NCBI GenBank assembly: GCA_009704445.1
Contig: WLED01000007.1
Coordinates: 1-20,159, forward strand
Length of the DNA stretch: 20,159 nucleotides
Source: Actinomycetota bacterium
GTDB taxonomy: Bacteria; Actinomycetota; Actinomycetes; Nanopelagicales; Nanopelagicaceae
Direction of reading: 5' to 3'
In this document: positions 8,117-15,900 of the stretch, piece after piece
How positions within the stretch are numbered: the first letter of the stretch is position 1
Layout of the letters: every line of letters begins with the position of its first letter
Made by a program: the position numbers and the translations under genes
The notes under the pieces: model-generated
Databases searched by the model: none
Told to the model about the DNA's origin: nothing
Seen by the model: only the letters and a program-made list of their open reading frames with translations

Positions 8117-8124
8117 GGATTCTT

Positions 8125-10287
8125 GTGGACACTTTGATTGCACCACTTATCAGTGCTCTCAAGGAAAATCATGCCTCGGTCAATGACGAGGAGATTGCTC
8201 GTGCTTTTGTTGTGGCAAAAGATGCTCACCAAGGTCAACTTCGAAAATCCGGTGAGGAGTACATAACTCATCCGGTTGCGGTTGCGGAGATATTAGCCAA
8301 TTTGGGTTTGAACCCAGCAACAATTATTGCTGCCCTTCTTCACGATACTGTGGAGGATACAAAGTATTCACTCGACCAGATGCGCAAAGATTTTGGCGAT
8401 GAAATTGCAAATCTAGTTGATGGCGTCACCAAACTGGATAAATTGATGTATGGCCCAACTGCTGAGGCCGAGACTGTTCGCAAGATGGTGATTGCGATGT
8501 CAAAAGATATTCGAGTCCTTGTTATAAAACTTGCAGATCGCTTGCACAATGCTCGCACGTGGGCATACGTCTCGACAGAAAACGCTGAAAGAAAAGCTCG
8601 GGAAACTTTAGACATTTACGCACCGCTTGCCCATCGACTTGGAATGAATGCAATGAAGTGGGAGTTAGAGGATTTGTCCTTTGAGGTTTTAGAACCAAAG
8701 AAATTCGAAGAGATCTCACGATTGGTTGCAGAGCGATCTCCATCTCGAACCAAATTGACGGCAGAGGTAATCGAAACCGTTAAAGGTGATTTGGAGAAAG
8801 ATCATATTGAGGCAACGGTAACCGGCAGACAAAAGCACTTCTTTTCTGTTTATCAGAAGATGGTCGTTAGAGGGCGAGAGTTCAATGAGATTTATGACCT
8901 CGTTGGAATTCGAGTATTAGTTAATGATGTTCGTGATTGTTATGCCGTTTTAGGATCTATTCACGCACGGTGGAGTCCGGTTCCAGGTCGCTTTAAAGAC
9001 TACATAGCAATGCCAAAGTTTAATTTGTACCAATCTCTGCATACAACTGTTATCGGACCAACTGGTAAGGCGATTGAAATCCAAATACGCACAAACGATA
9101 TGCACGCAAGAGCCGAGCTAGGAATCGCTGCACATTGGAAGTACAAACAGGGATCAGACAGTAAGGACTCATCACCTGAGCTTTTATGGCTTCGTCAATT
9201 ACATGAATGGCAGAAAGAAACTCAGGATCCTGCAGATTTCTTGGAGGCCTTACGTTTTGATTTAGGATCTCCAGAGGTATTTGTTTTTACTCCTAAAGGA
9301 AATGTTGTGGCCTTACCCGGTGGTTCAACACCCGTGGATTTTGCTTTCTCTGTTCACACCGATGTCGGACTACGTTGTGCTGGTGCAAAGGTGAATGGGC
9401 GCTTAGTGCCGCTTGAGTCTCGATTGGTTAATGGAGATGTTGTAGAGATCGTTACAAATAAAAGCGAGAATGCAGGCCCGAGTCGGGATTGGTTGAACTT
9501 CGTTCAAAGTCCTAGAGCGCGTTCGAAGATCAAGGCATGGTTTAGCAAGGAAAGACGTGAAGAGGCGATAGATGCAGGCAGAGAATCTATTGCCCGCCAG
9601 ATGCGTAAAGCAGGATTACCACTGCAAAAGATCTTTGCTGGACACTCTCTTTTAGAATTGGCTCACGATCTTAGATATTCAGACATCGAAGGTTTGTATT
9701 CAGCAGTAGGTGATGGACATGTCTCTGCATCATCTGTTGTCGAAAAACTTGTTGCTTCTATGGGCGCCGAGGATTCTCATCCAGAGCCAACTATGGATGC
9801 CTATCTCAACAGAGCGCCAAGCAACCGTCGTTCTAGTAATGCTATTGATGTTGAAGGCACTGATGATGTTCTTGTAAAACTTGCACGATGCTGCACACCT
9901 GTTCCAGGTGATCAAATCATGGGATTTATTACAAAAGGTAGCGGTGTCTCAATCCATCGTGCCGATTGCACAAATGCATTGGATTTAGAAAAGCATCAAA
10001 GTGACCGAGTGGTAAATGTTAAGTGGAGATCAGGAGCAGCCTCTGTTTTCCTTGTAAATATTCAAGTAGAAGCCCTCGATCGAGCTTCACTGCTAGCTGA
10101 CGTAACTCGCACACTCTCTGAGCAGCATGTAAATATTTTGAGTGCCTCGGTCAGCACTTCTAAAGATCGAACTGCCTACTCACGATTCACTTTTGAAATG
10201 GCTGACGCGACACATTTAGATGCGGTTCTTGCTGCCGTGCGCAGGATCGAAGGCGTCTTTGATGTGTATCGAACTACTAACAACTAG
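8125..10287 (+). CDS. rel: Bifunctional (p)ppGpp synthetase/hydrolase (Rel/SpoT homologue)
   Basis: This long RSH enzyme controls the stringent response by making (p)ppGpp from ATP and GTP/GDP and degrading it again. Domains in order over 720 residues: HD hydrolase (about 25-180) with His49, the HDTVED motif (73-78) and Asp138 all present; synthetase (about 230-340) with GRQKH (234-238), Asp258 and Glu318; TGS (about 384-445); zinc-finger-like region with Cys589, Cys590, His611 and Cys615; and C-terminal ACT (about 640-716). The RFKD sequence (289-292) is the RxKD form typical of bifunctional enzymes, not the ExDD form of synthetase-only RelA. The GTG at 8125 follows AGGGA (8115-8119). The stop codon lies in a stem-loop shared with the convergent DUF349 gene. 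Confidence 0.97.
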   Translation: MDTLIAPLISALKENHASVNDEEIARAFVVAKDAHQGQLRKSGEEYITHPVAVAEILANLGLNPATIIAALLHDTVEDTKYSLDQMRKDFGDEIANLVDGVTKLDKLMYGPTAEAETVRKMVIAMSKDIRVLVIKLADRLHNARTWAYVSTENAERKARETLDIYAPLAHRLGMNAMKWELEDLSFEVLEPKKFEEISRLVAERSPSRTKLTAEVIETVKGDLEKDHIEATVTGRQKHFFSVYQKMVVRGREFNEIYDLVGIRVLVNDVRDCYAVLGSIHARWSPVPGRFKDYIAMPKFNLYQSLHTTVIGPTGKAIEIQIRTNDMHARAELGIAAHWKYKQGSDSKDSSPELLWLRQLHEWQKETQDPADFLEALRFDLGSPEVFVFTPKGNVVALPGGSTPVDFAFSVHTDVGLRCAGAKVNGRLVPLESRLVNGDVVEIVTNKSENAGPSRDWLNFVQSPRARSKIKAWFSKERREEAIDAGRESIARQMRKAGLPLQKIFAGHSLLELAHDLRYSDIEGLYSAVGDGHVSASSVVEKLVASMGAEDSHPEPTMDAYLNRAPSNRRSSNAIDVEGTDDVLVKLARCCTPVPGDQIMGFITKGSGVSIHRADCTNALDLEKHQSDRVVNVKWRSGAASVFLVNIQVEALDRASLLADVTRTLSEQHVNILSASVSTSKDRTAYSRFTFEMADATHLDAVLAAVRRIEGVFDVYRTTNN

Positions 10288-10311
10288 AAGATACTGCTCT
10301 CTTCTTAGTTG
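10281..10311. terminator. Stem-loop spanning both convergent stop codons, candidate bidirectional terminator
   Basis: The arms CAACTAGAAGA (10281-10291) and TCTTCTTAGTTG (10300-10311) are complementary over 11 bp with a single bulged T at 10305, around an 8-nt loop. The left arm contains the rel stop TAG (10285-10287). The right arm contains the DUF349 stop on the other strand (TTA at 10305-10307). The stem is A+T-rich and lacks an immediate U-tract, although a run of six T occurs at 10324-10329 on the plus strand. Placement between convergent genes supports a terminator role. Confidence 0.5.
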
Positions 10312-11630
10312 AACTCATCAAGGCTTTTTTGAGCTTCAGCTAACCAAACCTTACGGGCCTGAGCTGATTCATTTGCTTCATTAGCCTTCTTGGTGTTACC
10401 AGCAGCTGCACATTTTTCGGCAATCTTTTCATAACTAGCAATTGATGCAGTTAATTGCGCTACGACTTCCTCTGCACGCTTCTTTGCTGCTGGATCGGAC
10501 TTACGCCAAATATCAGCCTCAGCTTCTTTAATGGTTTTTTCTACCGCGTTGACACGTGCGTCCAATGCTGCACGCTTGTCGCGATGAGTCATACCGATCT
10601 TTTCCCAAGCTCGCGCATGCTCTGAGAAAGCTTTACGGGCTGCTTTTACATCTGTCAATGGCAACAGCGCTTCAATTGCTGAAATAAGTTCCTCTCGCTT
10701 CTCAAGATTTGCTGCCATTGTCGAATCTCTTTTTTCTAAATCGGCATTCTTAGCGGTAAAGAATTGATCTTGTGCAGCCTTAAAGCGTGCCCACAGCTTG
10801 GCATCATCATTAGGTTTACCTCGACCAGCGGCCTTCCATTGATCCATCAACGATTTAAATTTCTTCGCCGTAGGCACCCATTCGGTAGAGGTTGCAAGTT
10901 TTTCAGCCTCAGCGACAATAAGTTTCTTGGCATCAGCAACAACAGATTGAGTAGCTTCTAGCGCTGCAAAATGGGTTCTTCTCCGCTTATCAAATTTGTT
11001 TCGTGATGAGGAAAAACGCTTCCACAACGCAGTATCTGTGGTTTTGTCTAGGCGGGGTGCAGCTTTCCATTCGTCCATCAAAACCTTCAGGCGATCTCCG
11101 GTAGTTTTCCAACTTTCAGAAAGTGCCAGTGATTCAGCTTCAACTACAATTTTTTCTTTTTCGACAATTATTTGGGCACGGCGGGCCTCTTTAGCGGCAG
11201 CTTCTGCAGCTTTTTTCGCTTCATAGGCTTCACGGTGGCCTTCAATGAGTGGCTCGATCTGTTCGACAGATGCAGCCAGTGATTCCAGATCACCAACACC
11301 ATTGAGATCTCTTACTTGCTCGCGAAGTTTCTTCACTGCTGCATAGGCATCGGATGGCACCATTGCTCCACTTTTGATTCGCGCTGCAAGTAACGCTACC
11401 TCTGATGCAAGATGTTCAAATTTGCGAACGAAATAGTTGAGCGCCTCTTCAGATGTTTTTCCTGGGTATGAGCCAACGGCTTTTTCACCGCTTGAAGTTC
11501 GAACGTATACCGTTCCATCTTCACCAACTCGACCAAAGGCTGAAGGATCTCCAATCAACGCACTAGCTGCACTAACAGCTTGAGGCATAATCGCCGGGTT
11601 GACCTGTTCTGGAAAATTCGTATCTGTCAT
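10305..11630 (-). CDS. DUF349 coiled-coil protein
   Basis: This 441-residue protein is the only minus-strand gene in the window. The N-terminal part (about 30-90) contains FGRVGEDGTVYVRT and a helical region. A long Ala/Glu/Lys-rich helix follows (about 135-170). Two clear DUF349 repeats come next, recognisable by LMDEWKA...LWKRF (about 175-225) and LMDQWKAAGR...LWARF (about 250-300). A weaker third copy lies at about 325-375, and the end is helical. No enzyme motif, signal peptide or membrane segment is visible. The start is the ATG at 11628-11630, with AAAGGA about nine bases upstream on the same strand. Extending to an upstream start near 11975 would overlap the divergent hydrolase gene. 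DUF349 proteins occur beside rel in other actinobacteria; their function is not established. Confidence 0.88.
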   Translation of the reverse strand: MTDTNFPEQVNPAIMPQAVSAASALIGDPSAFGRVGEDGTVYVRTSSGEKAVGSYPGKTSEEALNYFVRKFEHLASEVALLAARIKSGAMVPSDAYAAVKKLREQVRDLNGVGDLESLAASVEQIEPLIEGHREAYEAKKAAEAAAKEARRAQIIVEKEKIVVEAESLALSESWKTTGDRLKVLMDEWKAAPRLDKTTDTALWKRFSSSRNKFDKRRRTHFAALEATQSVVADAKKLIVAEAEKLATSTEWVPTAKKFKSLMDQWKAAGRGKPNDDAKLWARFKAAQDQFFTAKNADLEKRDSTMAANLEKREELISAIEALLPLTDVKAARKAFSEHARAWEKIGMTHRDKRAALDARVNAVEKTIKEAEADIWRKSDPAAKKRAEEVVAQLTASIASYEKIAEKCAAAGNTKKANEANESAQARKVWLAEAQKSLDEFN

Positions 11631-11806
11631 GAGAGCGATCCTTTCAGCGCGTTGTTCGATGAGAACGTCGCTATGTATTAGGCGATGCCAAGAAGTCCGG
11701 AGACATCCGAGCGTGGATTGGGTGCGTATGCAGTGGTAAAAGGTACCCTGTCTACCTATGCGAGCGTCAATCTCGCCAATTTTGAGCGTGATGGAGGGCA
11801 GATTTA
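11631..11806. other. Divergent intergenic spacer between the DUF349 and MBL hydrolase genes
   Basis: At 176 bp this is the longest non-coding stretch in the window and must hold promoters for both directions. Visible elements include AAAGGA on the minus strand for the DUF349 gene and GGAGGG at 11793-11798 for the hydrolase. TACCCT (11744-11749) is a possible plus-strand -10, and TAATAC (complement of 11675-11680) a weak minus-strand -10. A 5-bp inverted repeat, GCGAG/CTCGC (11760-11776), is also present. None of the promoter calls has a convincing -35, and no tRNA or riboswitch-like fold was recognised. Confidence 0.5.
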
Positions 11807-12469
11807 ATGTTGGTTGACTCCTTTGCAGCAAAAATGTATGCCACAAACTGTTGGGTACTGGCCTCTCAACCGGGATCAGAGTGCGTGATTGTTGACCCGG
11901 GAATGCCAAATGTCTCTCTAGAGCTAGATGAGATATTGACGCGACACAAGTTGAAGCCAGTGGCGGTAATTGCAACGCATGGCCACTTAGATCATACGTT
12001 TTCTATTCAGCCAATTGCTGACGGTTATAAAATCCCTACATACATTCATAGCCAAGATCGACCATATCTAACGCGACCACAAGATCAAGTCAGTCCCGAG
12101 TTTGCACAGACTTTGCAGGATATGAGTTTTAGTGAGCCGCATGAGGTTCGAGAACTTCGTAATGGTGAAACATTAAACCTTGTTGGACTTACCTTTAAGG
12201 CAATTCATTCACCAGGACATACTGGTGGTTCTCTCATGTTTCAAGTTAATGATGAAGTATTGATTTCTGGAGATGTACTTTTTGCCGGTGCGATAGGCAG
12301 GACTGATTTGCCCACGGGATCGGCTGCAGAGATGGAAGAAACACTTCGAAAGAAAGTTCTACCGTTAGGTGATCACTTACGTGTTTTACCTGGTCATGGA
12401 CCAGAAACAGTCTTGGCCCACGAGAAAAAGACGAATCCTTACCTCACCAGTTTAATCGGTCGTCACTAA
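11807..12469 (+). CDS. MBL-fold metallo-hydrolase (glyoxalase II-like)
   Basis: This 220-residue metallo-beta-lactamase-fold protein has a complete dinuclear metal site. His58, His60, Asp62 and His63 lie in THGHLDH, followed by His138 (SPGHTGG), Asp156 (SGDVLF) and His197 (LPGHGPE). The overall pattern is that of the short hydroxyacylglutathione-hydrolase-like (GloB/YcbL) group. Actinobacteria generally lack glutathione, so the true thioester substrate cannot be inferred from sequence. The ATG follows GGAGGG at good spacing. Its stop overlaps the hisS start by one base (TAATG). Hydrolase-hisS adjacency is conserved in mycobacteria and Streptomyces. Confidence 0.9.
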   Translation: MLVDSFAAKMYATNCWVLASQPGSECVIVDPGMPNVSLELDEILTRHKLKPVAVIATHGHLDHTFSIQPIADGYKIPTYIHSQDRPYLTRPQDQVSPEFAQTLQDMSFSEPHEVRELRNGETLNLVGLTFKAIHSPGHTGGSLMFQVNDEVLISGDVLFAGAIGRTDLPTGSAAEMEETLRKKVLPLGDHLRVLPGHGPETVLAHEKKTNPYLTSLIGRH

Positions 12470-13719
12470 TGGCTCATCAGAAAATTCAAGCCCCAAAGGG
12501 CGTTAGTGAGTATTTCCCTGATCGATCTAATTTATTCGAACATGTCAGGGATAGTTTGATTGCACCGGCAAAGAAATCGGGTTATCAATTAATCGAGCTC
12601 CCGGTTTTTGAAGATACAGATTTGTTTCGAAGGGGAGTGGGGGAATCTACTGATGTTGTCTCTAAAGAAATGTACACATTTGAAGATCGCGGTGGAAGGT
12701 CAATTACTTTAAGGCCAGAAGGTACAGCCGGCGTGATGCGCGCAGTTATTGAACATGGTTTGGATCGCGGACAACTGCCAGTAAAACTCTGGTACTCGGG
12801 TCAGTTTTTTCGAGCAGAGCGCCCGCAAGCGGGAAGATATAGACAGTTCTATCAAGTGGGGATTGAAGCAATCGGTCTAGATGATCCAGCAATTGATGCA
12901 GAAGTTATCGCAATAGCTGATGCTGGTTTTAAAAGTTTAGGTTTGAGCAAGTATCGGTTAGAAATGACTTCTTTGGGTGATGCAGCATCTAGAGCGGCTC
13001 ATCGCATAGAACTTTTGAAGTTCATATCAGGCTTAGATCTAGATGAGGCAACCGCAAAGCGCGCAAAGATTAATCCCTTGAGATTGTTCGATGATAAGCG
13101 TGAAGAGATGAAGAGCAACATGGCAAAGGCGCCACTACTCATGGATTACTTAAACGCGGAGTCCTCCGAGCACTTCAACAAAGTTCTGGGCTATCTAGAT
13201 CGAATGAATGTTTCGTATGTCTTGAATCCAAGAATGGTTCGTGGCTTGGATTATTACACCGGTACGACATTTGAATTTGTTCATGATCTTTTAGGTGCGC
13301 AGTCTGGAATCGGTGGTGGCGGCCGCTACGACGGATTAATGCAAGAACTAGGTGGGCAAGCCTTGTCTGGAATTGGATTTGGCCTGGGCGTAGATAGAGT
13401 GTTGTTGGCAGCCGAAGCCGAGGGTGTTATTAATCAAGATGCTTTTGTTTCTGATCTTTTCATAATTCCTTTGGGAGAAGAAGCAAAGAAAATGGCTTTG
13501 GCCATTGCGCATGATCTTCGCGCACAAGGGAAAGTTGTAGAGATCGCTTTTGGAGATAGAGGTCTCAAGGGTTCGATGAAAGCAGCCGATAAAACTGGGG
13601 CCACATACTCGATAGTGTTGGGTGAATCTGAGTTGAATACCTCGACGGTCGAACTTAAGCATATGAAATCGGGTAAGAGTTCTTCAGTTAAGATTGACTC
13701 ATTACATCAACACCTATAA
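12469..13719 (+). CDS. hisS: Histidyl-tRNA synthetase
   Basis: HisRS is a class II synthetase that charges tRNA-His. The 416-residue protein starts with the family's APKGVSEYFPDR (8-19) and has the motif 2 region FRAERPQAGRYRQF (114-127). It also carries the two histidine-specific motifs RGLDYYTGT (258-266) and GGGGRYDGL (282-290), and motif 3 GIGFGLGVDR (301-310). A C-terminal anticodon-binding domain covers about 325-416. The ATG lies in TAATG with the preceding hydrolase stop and has no clear Shine-Dalgarno sequence, so translation is probably coupled. aspS follows after 34 bp. Confidence 0.97.
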   Translation: MAHQKIQAPKGVSEYFPDRSNLFEHVRDSLIAPAKKSGYQLIELPVFEDTDLFRRGVGESTDVVSKEMYTFEDRGGRSITLRPEGTAGVMRAVIEHGLDRGQLPVKLWYSGQFFRAERPQAGRYRQFYQVGIEAIGLDDPAIDAEVIAIADAGFKSLGLSKYRLEMTSLGDAASRAAHRIELLKFISGLDLDEATAKRAKINPLRLFDDKREEMKSNMAKAPLLMDYLNAESSEHFNKVLGYLDRMNVSYVLNPRMVRGLDYYTGTTFEFVHDLLGAQSGIGGGGRYDGLMQELGGQALSGIGFGLGVDRVLLAAEAEGVINQDAFVSDLFIIPLGEEAKKMALAIAHDLRAQGKVVEIAFGDRGLKGSMKAADKTGATYSIVLGESELNTSTVELKHMKSGKSSSVKIDSLHQHL

Positions 13720-13753
13720 CCGTGATTGCCAAAAAATAGAGGATTACAAGTAA

Positions 13754-15508
13754 ATGCTACGTACACACGATGCTGGTTCACTGAATAAATCATTAGTGGG
13801 CAAAACAGTAACTTTGGCCGGCTGGGTTTCAAGACGTCGCGATCACGGTGGAGTGGCATTTATAGACCTGCGCGACTCCTCTGGTTCGGTTCAAGTTGTA
13901 ATCCGCGATGAAAAGATGGCTGGGTCTCTTAGAGCCGAATGGTGTCTTTTGATTACGGGAGAAGTTGTAGCTCGCCCTGATGGTAATGAAAACAAGAACA
14001 TTCCAACAGGAGAAATTGAAGTGATGGGTGATCACGTTGTAGTTCTCTCCGAATCTGCTCCTTTACCTTTTCCTATCGATAGTGGAGATGAATCTGAGAT
14101 TAATGAGGAGTCGCGTTTGCGATATAGGTATCTTGATCTGCGCCGCGAGAAACCAGCTCATAACCTTCGCATGCGATCAAAGGTAACTTCGACAATACGC
14201 CGTGTTATGGAGGAAGAGTTATTTCTAGAGATTGAAACTCCTTACCTGACTCGTTCAACTCCAGAAGGTGCTCGAGATTTCCTTGTTCCAGTTCGCTTAC
14301 AGCCTGGCAGTTGGTATGCCCTTCCACAGTCGCCTCAACTTTTCAAGCAGCTGCTGATGGTTGCGGGAATGGAAAAGTATTATCAAATTGCTAGATGTTT
14401 CCGTGATGAAGATTTCAGAGCAGATAGGCAGCCAGAATTTACACAGCTCGATATTGAAATGTCATTTATTGATCAAGAAGATATTCTGGCGGTAGCTGAG
14501 AAAATAGTTGCTCGTATCTGGAAAGAGAGCGTCAATTACGAAATTTCTCTACCCATCCCACGTATGACATATGCCGATGCAATGAGAGAATATGGATCGG
14601 ATAAACCGGATTTACGCTTTGGAAACAAATTAGTTGATCTGACATCATTTTTCTCGGAAACTGAATTCCGCGTCTTCCAAGCACCATATGTCGGCGCAGT
14701 AGTTATGCCGGGTGGAGCTGGATCGCCCCGCCGTGAATTAGATGCTTGGCAAGATTGGGCAAAAGCAAGAGGTGCAAAGGGTTTGGCATATGTTTTAGTA
14801 AATGACGATTTAACTTTGGGCGGGCCTGTATCCAAGAATCTTTCCGAGAAGGAGAGCGGCGGAATTGTTGCTGCAGCAGGCGCGAAACCAGGCGACGCAA
14901 TATTTTTTGCAGCCGGTGAGCGATCAGCTTCATTAAATCTTCTCGGTGCTGTTCGGCTAGAAATTGGCAAGCGTTGTAATTTGATACCTACAGGAAAATG
15001 GGAGTTTGTGTGGGTCGTAGATGCTCCTATGTTTGAGCCTACTGATGGAGGTGGATGGACCGCAGTTCATCATCCATTCACTGGTCCTAAACCTGAATTT
15101 ACAAAATCTTTTAAGGCAAATCCAGGTGAGGCTTTGGCCTATGCATATGACATTGTTCTCAATGGAACTGAGTTAGGGGGAGGCTCTATTCGTATTCACG
15201 ATAGAGATATTCAGAAAGATGTTTTCTCCGTTATTGGTTTAAGTGATGAAGAAGCGACAAGCAAGTTCGGCTTCTTACTTGAAGCGTTCAACTACGGACC
15301 ACCTCCGCATGGTGGAATCGCCTTAGGTCTAGATCGCGTTTGCGCCCTTTTGACCGGTTCGGATTCAATTCGTGAAGTGATCGCATTTCCAAAAACCGCT
15401 AGTGGTGGTGACCCATTAACAGGTGCACCAACTCCTATTACGCCCGCCCAACGCAAGGAGAGCGGAATAGATTGGGTTCCAGAAGTTAAATCCAACGAGG
15501 TCAAGTAG
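13754..15508 (+). CDS. aspS: Aspartyl-tRNA synthetase, probably non-discriminating (Asp/Asn)
   Basis: This 584-residue bacterial-type class II AspRS has an N-terminal OB-fold anticodon-binding domain (about 1-110) and a class II core. Motif 2 is FRDEDFRADRQPEFTQLDIE (216-235). The bacterial GAD insertion domain lies at about 285-410, and motif 3 GIALGLDRV is near residues 522-530. His31 in RRRDHGG and Gly77 in ARPDG occupy the two anticodon-domain positions that distinguish non-discriminating enzymes (His/Gly, as in Pseudomonas aeruginosa) from the E. coli type (Leu/Lys). The enzyme therefore likely charges both tRNA-Asp and tRNA-Asn, with GatCAB amidating the latter. AGAGGA upstream (13738-13743) is a plausible ribosome-binding site. 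hisS-aspS proximity is common in bacteria. Confidence 0.96.
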   Translation: MLRTHDAGSLNKSLVGKTVTLAGWVSRRRDHGGVAFIDLRDSSGSVQVVIRDEKMAGSLRAEWCLLITGEVVARPDGNENKNIPTGEIEVMGDHVVVLSESAPLPFPIDSGDESEINEESRLRYRYLDLRREKPAHNLRMRSKVTSTIRRVMEEELFLEIETPYLTRSTPEGARDFLVPVRLQPGSWYALPQSPQLFKQLLMVAGMEKYYQIARCFRDEDFRADRQPEFTQLDIEMSFIDQEDILAVAEKIVARIWKESVNYEISLPIPRMTYADAMREYGSDKPDLRFGNKLVDLTSFFSETEFRVFQAPYVGAVVMPGGAGSPRRELDAWQDWAKARGAKGLAYVLVNDDLTLGGPVSKNLSEKESGGIVAAAGAKPGDAIFFAAGERSASLNLLGAVRLEIGKRCNLIPTGKWEFVWVVDAPMFEPTDGGGWTAVHHPFTGPKPEFTKSFKANPGEALAYAYDIVLNGTELGGGSIRIHDRDIQKDVFSVIGLSDEEATSKFGFLLEAFNYGPPPHGGIALGLDRVCALLTGSDSIREVIAFPKTASGGDPLTGAPTPITPAQRKESGIDWVPEVKSNEVK

Positions 15509-15516
15509 TTCTCAGA

Positions 15517-15522
15517 TAGGCT
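15517..15522 (+). promoter_or_regulatory. Candidate -10 element (TAGGCT) of a leaderless promoter for the DUF948 gene
   Basis: TAGGCT fits the actinobacterial TAnnnT -10. It ends exactly 6 nt before the ATG at 15529, the geometry expected when transcription starts at the A of the start codon. The gene has no Shine-Dalgarno sequence in its 20-bp spacer, which supports a leaderless message. No clear -35 hexamer is seen. Confidence 0.5.
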
Positions 15523-15528
15523 TATCGC

Positions 15529-15891
15529 ATGGGTCCAGGTGGTATCGCAACGATAATCGCAGCATCGTCTTTGGCTGTGATTGCTATCGCAATTGCATAT
15601 GTAGTCGTTCGAGTAGGTCGTTTGGTGGATGAGGCGAAAGATTCGCTCAAGGCTCTTACTGCAGAGACTGCTCCACTTATAGATGAAGTGCATACAACCG
15701 TGACGCTAGTAAACGGTCCGCTTCATAGCCTCAATCGAATTACTAAGAATGCTGAAGAAGTGACGAATAAGTTGACTGAAGCGACAGGTGATTTCATTAC
15801 AAAAAATAGCTCTGTAGTTAAAGTTGCCGGCGCGCTTATTTCTGCCGCACAAATGAAAAAAGGTCGTTCGAAAAAGAAGAAGGCTGAGTGA
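15529..15891 (+). CDS. DUF948 small membrane protein
   Basis: This 120-residue protein has one N-terminal hydrophobic segment (about 5-28). A helical, probably coiled-coil region follows (about 30-90), with the heptad-like NAEEVTNKLTEATGDF, and a very basic tail ends KKGRSKKKKAE. This is the architecture of DUF948 proteins, which in Actinobacteria often lie immediately upstream of alaS, as here. No catalytic motif is visible, and the function is unknown. A membrane-anchored structural or envelope-associated role is only a guess. The start ATG matches a probable leaderless promoter. The stop is 9 bp before alaS. Confidence 0.85.
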   Translation: MGPGGIATIIAASSLAVIAIAIAYVVVRVGRLVDEAKDSLKALTAETAPLIDEVHTTVTLVNGPLHSLNRITKNAEEVTNKLTEATGDFITKNSSVVKVAGALISAAQMKKGRSKKKKAE

Positions 15892-15900
15892 TTCTAGACA

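Noticed and set aside
11760..11776. GCGAG/CTCGC inverted repeat in the divergent spacer as an operator or attenuator
   Set aside because: Only 5 bp with a 7-nt loop and no flanking support; such a repeat is expected by chance.
11631..11975. N-terminal extension of the DUF349 gene to an upstream in-frame start near 11975
   Set aside because: It would add 115 residues with no family resemblance, consume the whole divergent spacer and overlap the MBL hydrolase gene. The ATG at 11630 has a good ribosome-binding site and a family-like N-terminus.
14536..14970. 144-codon open frame on the minus strand within aspS
   Set aside because: Antisense to the AspRS GAD domain, with no ribosome-binding site or family resemblance.
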